Part shown: in pieces, positions 4,795-6,558 of the stretch
Layout of the letters: each line of letters starts with the position of its first letter
Numbering within the stretch: the stretch's first letter is position 1
Assembly (NCBI GenBank): GCA_905478725.1
Contig: CAJQJT010000319.1
Coordinates: forward strand, 1 to 6,558
Length of the DNA: 6,558 nt
Source: an uncultured Pseudomonadales bacterium
GTDB taxonomy: Bacteria; Pseudomonadota; Gammaproteobacteria; Pseudomonadales; Porticoccaceae
Reading direction: 5' to 3'
The notes under the pieces: generated by a model
What the model saw: only the letters and a program-made list of their open reading frames with translations
Database searches by the model: none
Told to the model about the DNA's origin: nothing
Made by a program: the position numbers and the translations under genes

Positions 4795-6558
4795 TTAGAA
4801 CTCGCGTCGGATACCAATGTTAACGGAGCGTGGATCGCGATAGGACACCTCATTACAACCACAGAGGGTTGCCAAATCGAAGCCCTGAACACCAGCGCGC
4901 TCATCAGTCAGATTGCGCACGGCCAGTGTTGCCTGCCAAAGACCGTCAGTGCTCATCCAGCTCAGTTGCGAGTTGAGCATGACATAGCTATCAAACTTAT
5001 CCGCGTCGAAGTTTCTCAGGTTGTAGTAGTACTCATCTGAGTAACTAATATCACCCTGAATCGCCAAACTGCCTGAAGATATGGGCCACTCATAGCGCAC
5101 CAAACCTGTCATCTGCAGTTCTGGGGCATAGGTTGGATCCACATCGCGAGGTGGCAATGGTGAGCCACTGCGCAGCGGGATATCTTTTACCGTGGCGTCA
5201 AAGTAAGACATGCTCAAGATTACATCCAATCCTTCAGCCGGTGAACTCTGCAGTTCCAGCTCCATGCCTATGTTGTCTGCATCAGCGTTAATCACAACAC
5301 CGCCAACACCAACAAACAAGAAGGCCTGGTAATCGGAATAGTCATAGTAGAAAACCGAACCGTTCAGTCTGGTGTTCTCAGTCAGACTCATTTTGAAACC
5401 GCCTTCATAGGCGAGCAAAATCTCTTCTCCATAGTCAATTGCGGAATCGCCGCCAGAGCCCAGATAAGACCCTAATAATGGCGCATTAAAACTGCCCGCT
5501 TTGACGCCGCGATTAACACCGGCATAGAGCAGAAGGTCGTCACTTGGACGCCAATCTAACTGTGCTTTGGCCGCCCAGAGGGTGTCTGAAGTGCTGTTTT
5601 CATAGAAGTAAGGCGATCCGGCACCCACTGCATTGGGAATAAACTCACCCTGGTTAACTGTGTGGTTACTCAGTGATGGGAAAAAGCCGATGCCCACATT
5701 GAAGTCTTTCTCTTCACGAATCACACGCATACCAAAAGTCGCGCTCAGGGTATCGCTGATATCGTAATCAAGCTGTCCAAAGAGGCTGTAAGAGTCAGTC
5801 TGTAGATCCGCGACTACACCAATATCAAGAGGACCAATAAGACTATTGGCTGGTGCTTTGAGGCCGTTATCCGATTGATTATCAATATTCAGGTAGAAAA
5901 AACCCGTGACCCAGCGCATATCATCGGTTTCACCATTGAGTCTAAATTCCTGAGTAAAACTGGTTGCATCCACCCCAGCATAATTAGCCAACTGGTTGCC
6001 TGGTCCAGAATCCACATCGATAAATAGCAGCTTTTCGTAGTCTTTATAATCGGTCACCGAGGTAAATACAGTGCCATTACCCAGCTCTCGCTCAACTCGG
6101 ACATTAATACCTTTTGTATCAGTTGAACCCTGATCGGCAAAGGCAAAGTCACTTGAAAAGGTAAAGTCATCGCCATCGGGATCCAGATAACCAAAGAAAT
6201 CGCCGCCTGGTGCCAGACGTGCGTCGAAACCATAACCGCCACCGGGTAACAAGCCATCACCATCGATCAGATCGGCGCCACCATCACCACCAGCGGTGTC
6301 TATGGTCAGTCGTGTTTCATCAGCCGGGGTATCAATCACATTGATCAGCTCGCCATTTTCGACAATACCGATGGTTGATTTGGACTGGTAAGGACCTGTG
6401 CCTACCTCAGAGGTTGCATAGTTCATAGAGAGATCGATGCGCGTGTCATCGGATGGCTGGAAAGCGAAAGAAAGACGACCCGCAAAGGTGTCATCATCAC
6501 CTAGATCAGCACCTGCACCTTCTCCTGGAGAAGTTCCCCCTGGAGCAGCCGCGAAGGC
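4795..6558 (-). CDS. TonB-dependent outer-membrane receptor, N-terminus beyond the window
   Basis: The C-terminal 587 residues of an outer-membrane beta-barrel receptor that takes up a large or scarce substrate with energy from TonB-ExbBD. The reading frame is open from the right edge; the ATG at 6424-6426 is internal, since 44 further in-frame codons upstream still look like barrel sequence (GRLSFAFQPSDDTRIDLSMN). Signal peptide, TonB box and most or all of the plug are therefore outside. Visible are alternating amphipathic strands rich in Tyr and Trp, receptor-typical phrases such as FTQEFRLNG, WVTGFFYLN, DWRPSDDLLLYAGVNRGVKAGSFN and NLTDERAGVQGF, and the C-terminal DPRSVNIGIRREF ending in Phe as outer-membrane proteins require. 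One early extracellular loop (6166-6300) is very rich in Asp and Gly. An intrinsic terminator follows the stop. It resembles receptors beside sterol or terpene catabolic genes, but the ligand cannot be read from sequence. Confidence 0.92.
   Translation of the reverse strand, partial: AFAAAPGGTSPGEGAGADLGDDDTFAGRLSFAFQPSDDTRIDLSMNYATSEVGTGPYQSKSTIGIVENGELINVIDTPADETRLTIDTAGGDGGADLIDGDGLLPGGGYGFDARLAPGGDFFGYLDPDGDDFTFSSDFAFADQGSTDTKGINVRVERELGNGTVFTSVTDYKDYEKLLFIDVDSGPGNQLANYAGVDATSFTQEFRLNGETDDMRWVTGFFYLNIDNQSDNGLKAPANSLIGPLDIGVVADLQTDSYSLFGQLDYDISDTLSATFGMRVIREEKDFNVGIGFFPSLSNHTVNQGEFIPNAVGAGSPYFYENSTSDTLWAAKAQLDWRPSDDLLLYAGVNRGVKAGSFNAPLLGSYLGSGGDSAIDYGEEILLAYEGGFKMSLTENTRLNGSVFYYDYSDYQAFLFVGVGGVVINADADNIGMELELQSSPAEGLDVILSMSYFDATVKDIPLRSGSPLPPRDVDPTYAPELQMTGLVRYEWPISSGSLAIQGDISYSDEYYYNLRNFDADKFDSYVMLNSQLSWMSTDGLWQATLAVRNLTDERAGVQGFDLATLCGCNEVSYRDPRSVNIGIRREF

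Overview
The window looks like chromosomal DNA from a Gram-negative, probably marine gammaproteobacterium. A TonB-dependent outer-membrane receptor and a Tat-exported oxidoreductase subunit require a double membrane. Base composition is close to balanced, and the gene content resembles catabolic islands of oligotrophic marine Gammaproteobacteria. The taxonomic guess rests on general resemblance, not on a marker gene.

The left half (1-2425) is on the + strand. It holds an acyl-CoA dehydrogenase with a GTG start (80-1261), then a 217-bp gap with two small hairpins and a good sigma70-type promoter over a direct repeat and a dyad. Two MaoC/hotdog-fold hydratase genes follow (1479-1925 and 1922-2425), overlapping by ATGA. 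The first MaoC protein keeps the catalytic Asp/His pair. The second has Ser in place of the Asp, so the two may work as a heteromer.

The right half is on the - strand and converges on the left half with 11 bp between stop codons. In transcription order it holds the C-terminal 587 residues of a TonB-dependent receptor (cut by the window's right edge), a convincing intrinsic terminator (4731-4763), an unusual array of about six 16-bp degenerate tandem repeats (4611-4707), a Tat-signal gluconate 2-dehydrogenase subunit 3-type protein (4002-4598), and a GMC-family FAD oxidoreductase (2437-4002). The last two are coupled through TAATG.

Taken together, the genes suggest a catabolic locus for a bulky, poorly soluble alcohol-bearing or alicyclic/steroid-like compound. 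The receptor would import it, the Tat/GMC complex would oxidise it in the periplasm, and the dehydrogenase plus hydratase pair would perform CoA-linked, beta-oxidation-type steps in the cytoplasm. The substrate is inference. No CoA ligase, thiolase, cytochrome subunit or regulator lies in the window. The most unusual items are the 16-bp repeat array in the leader of the oxidoreductase operon and the complementary MaoC pair. Nothing here by itself proves a wholly new system.
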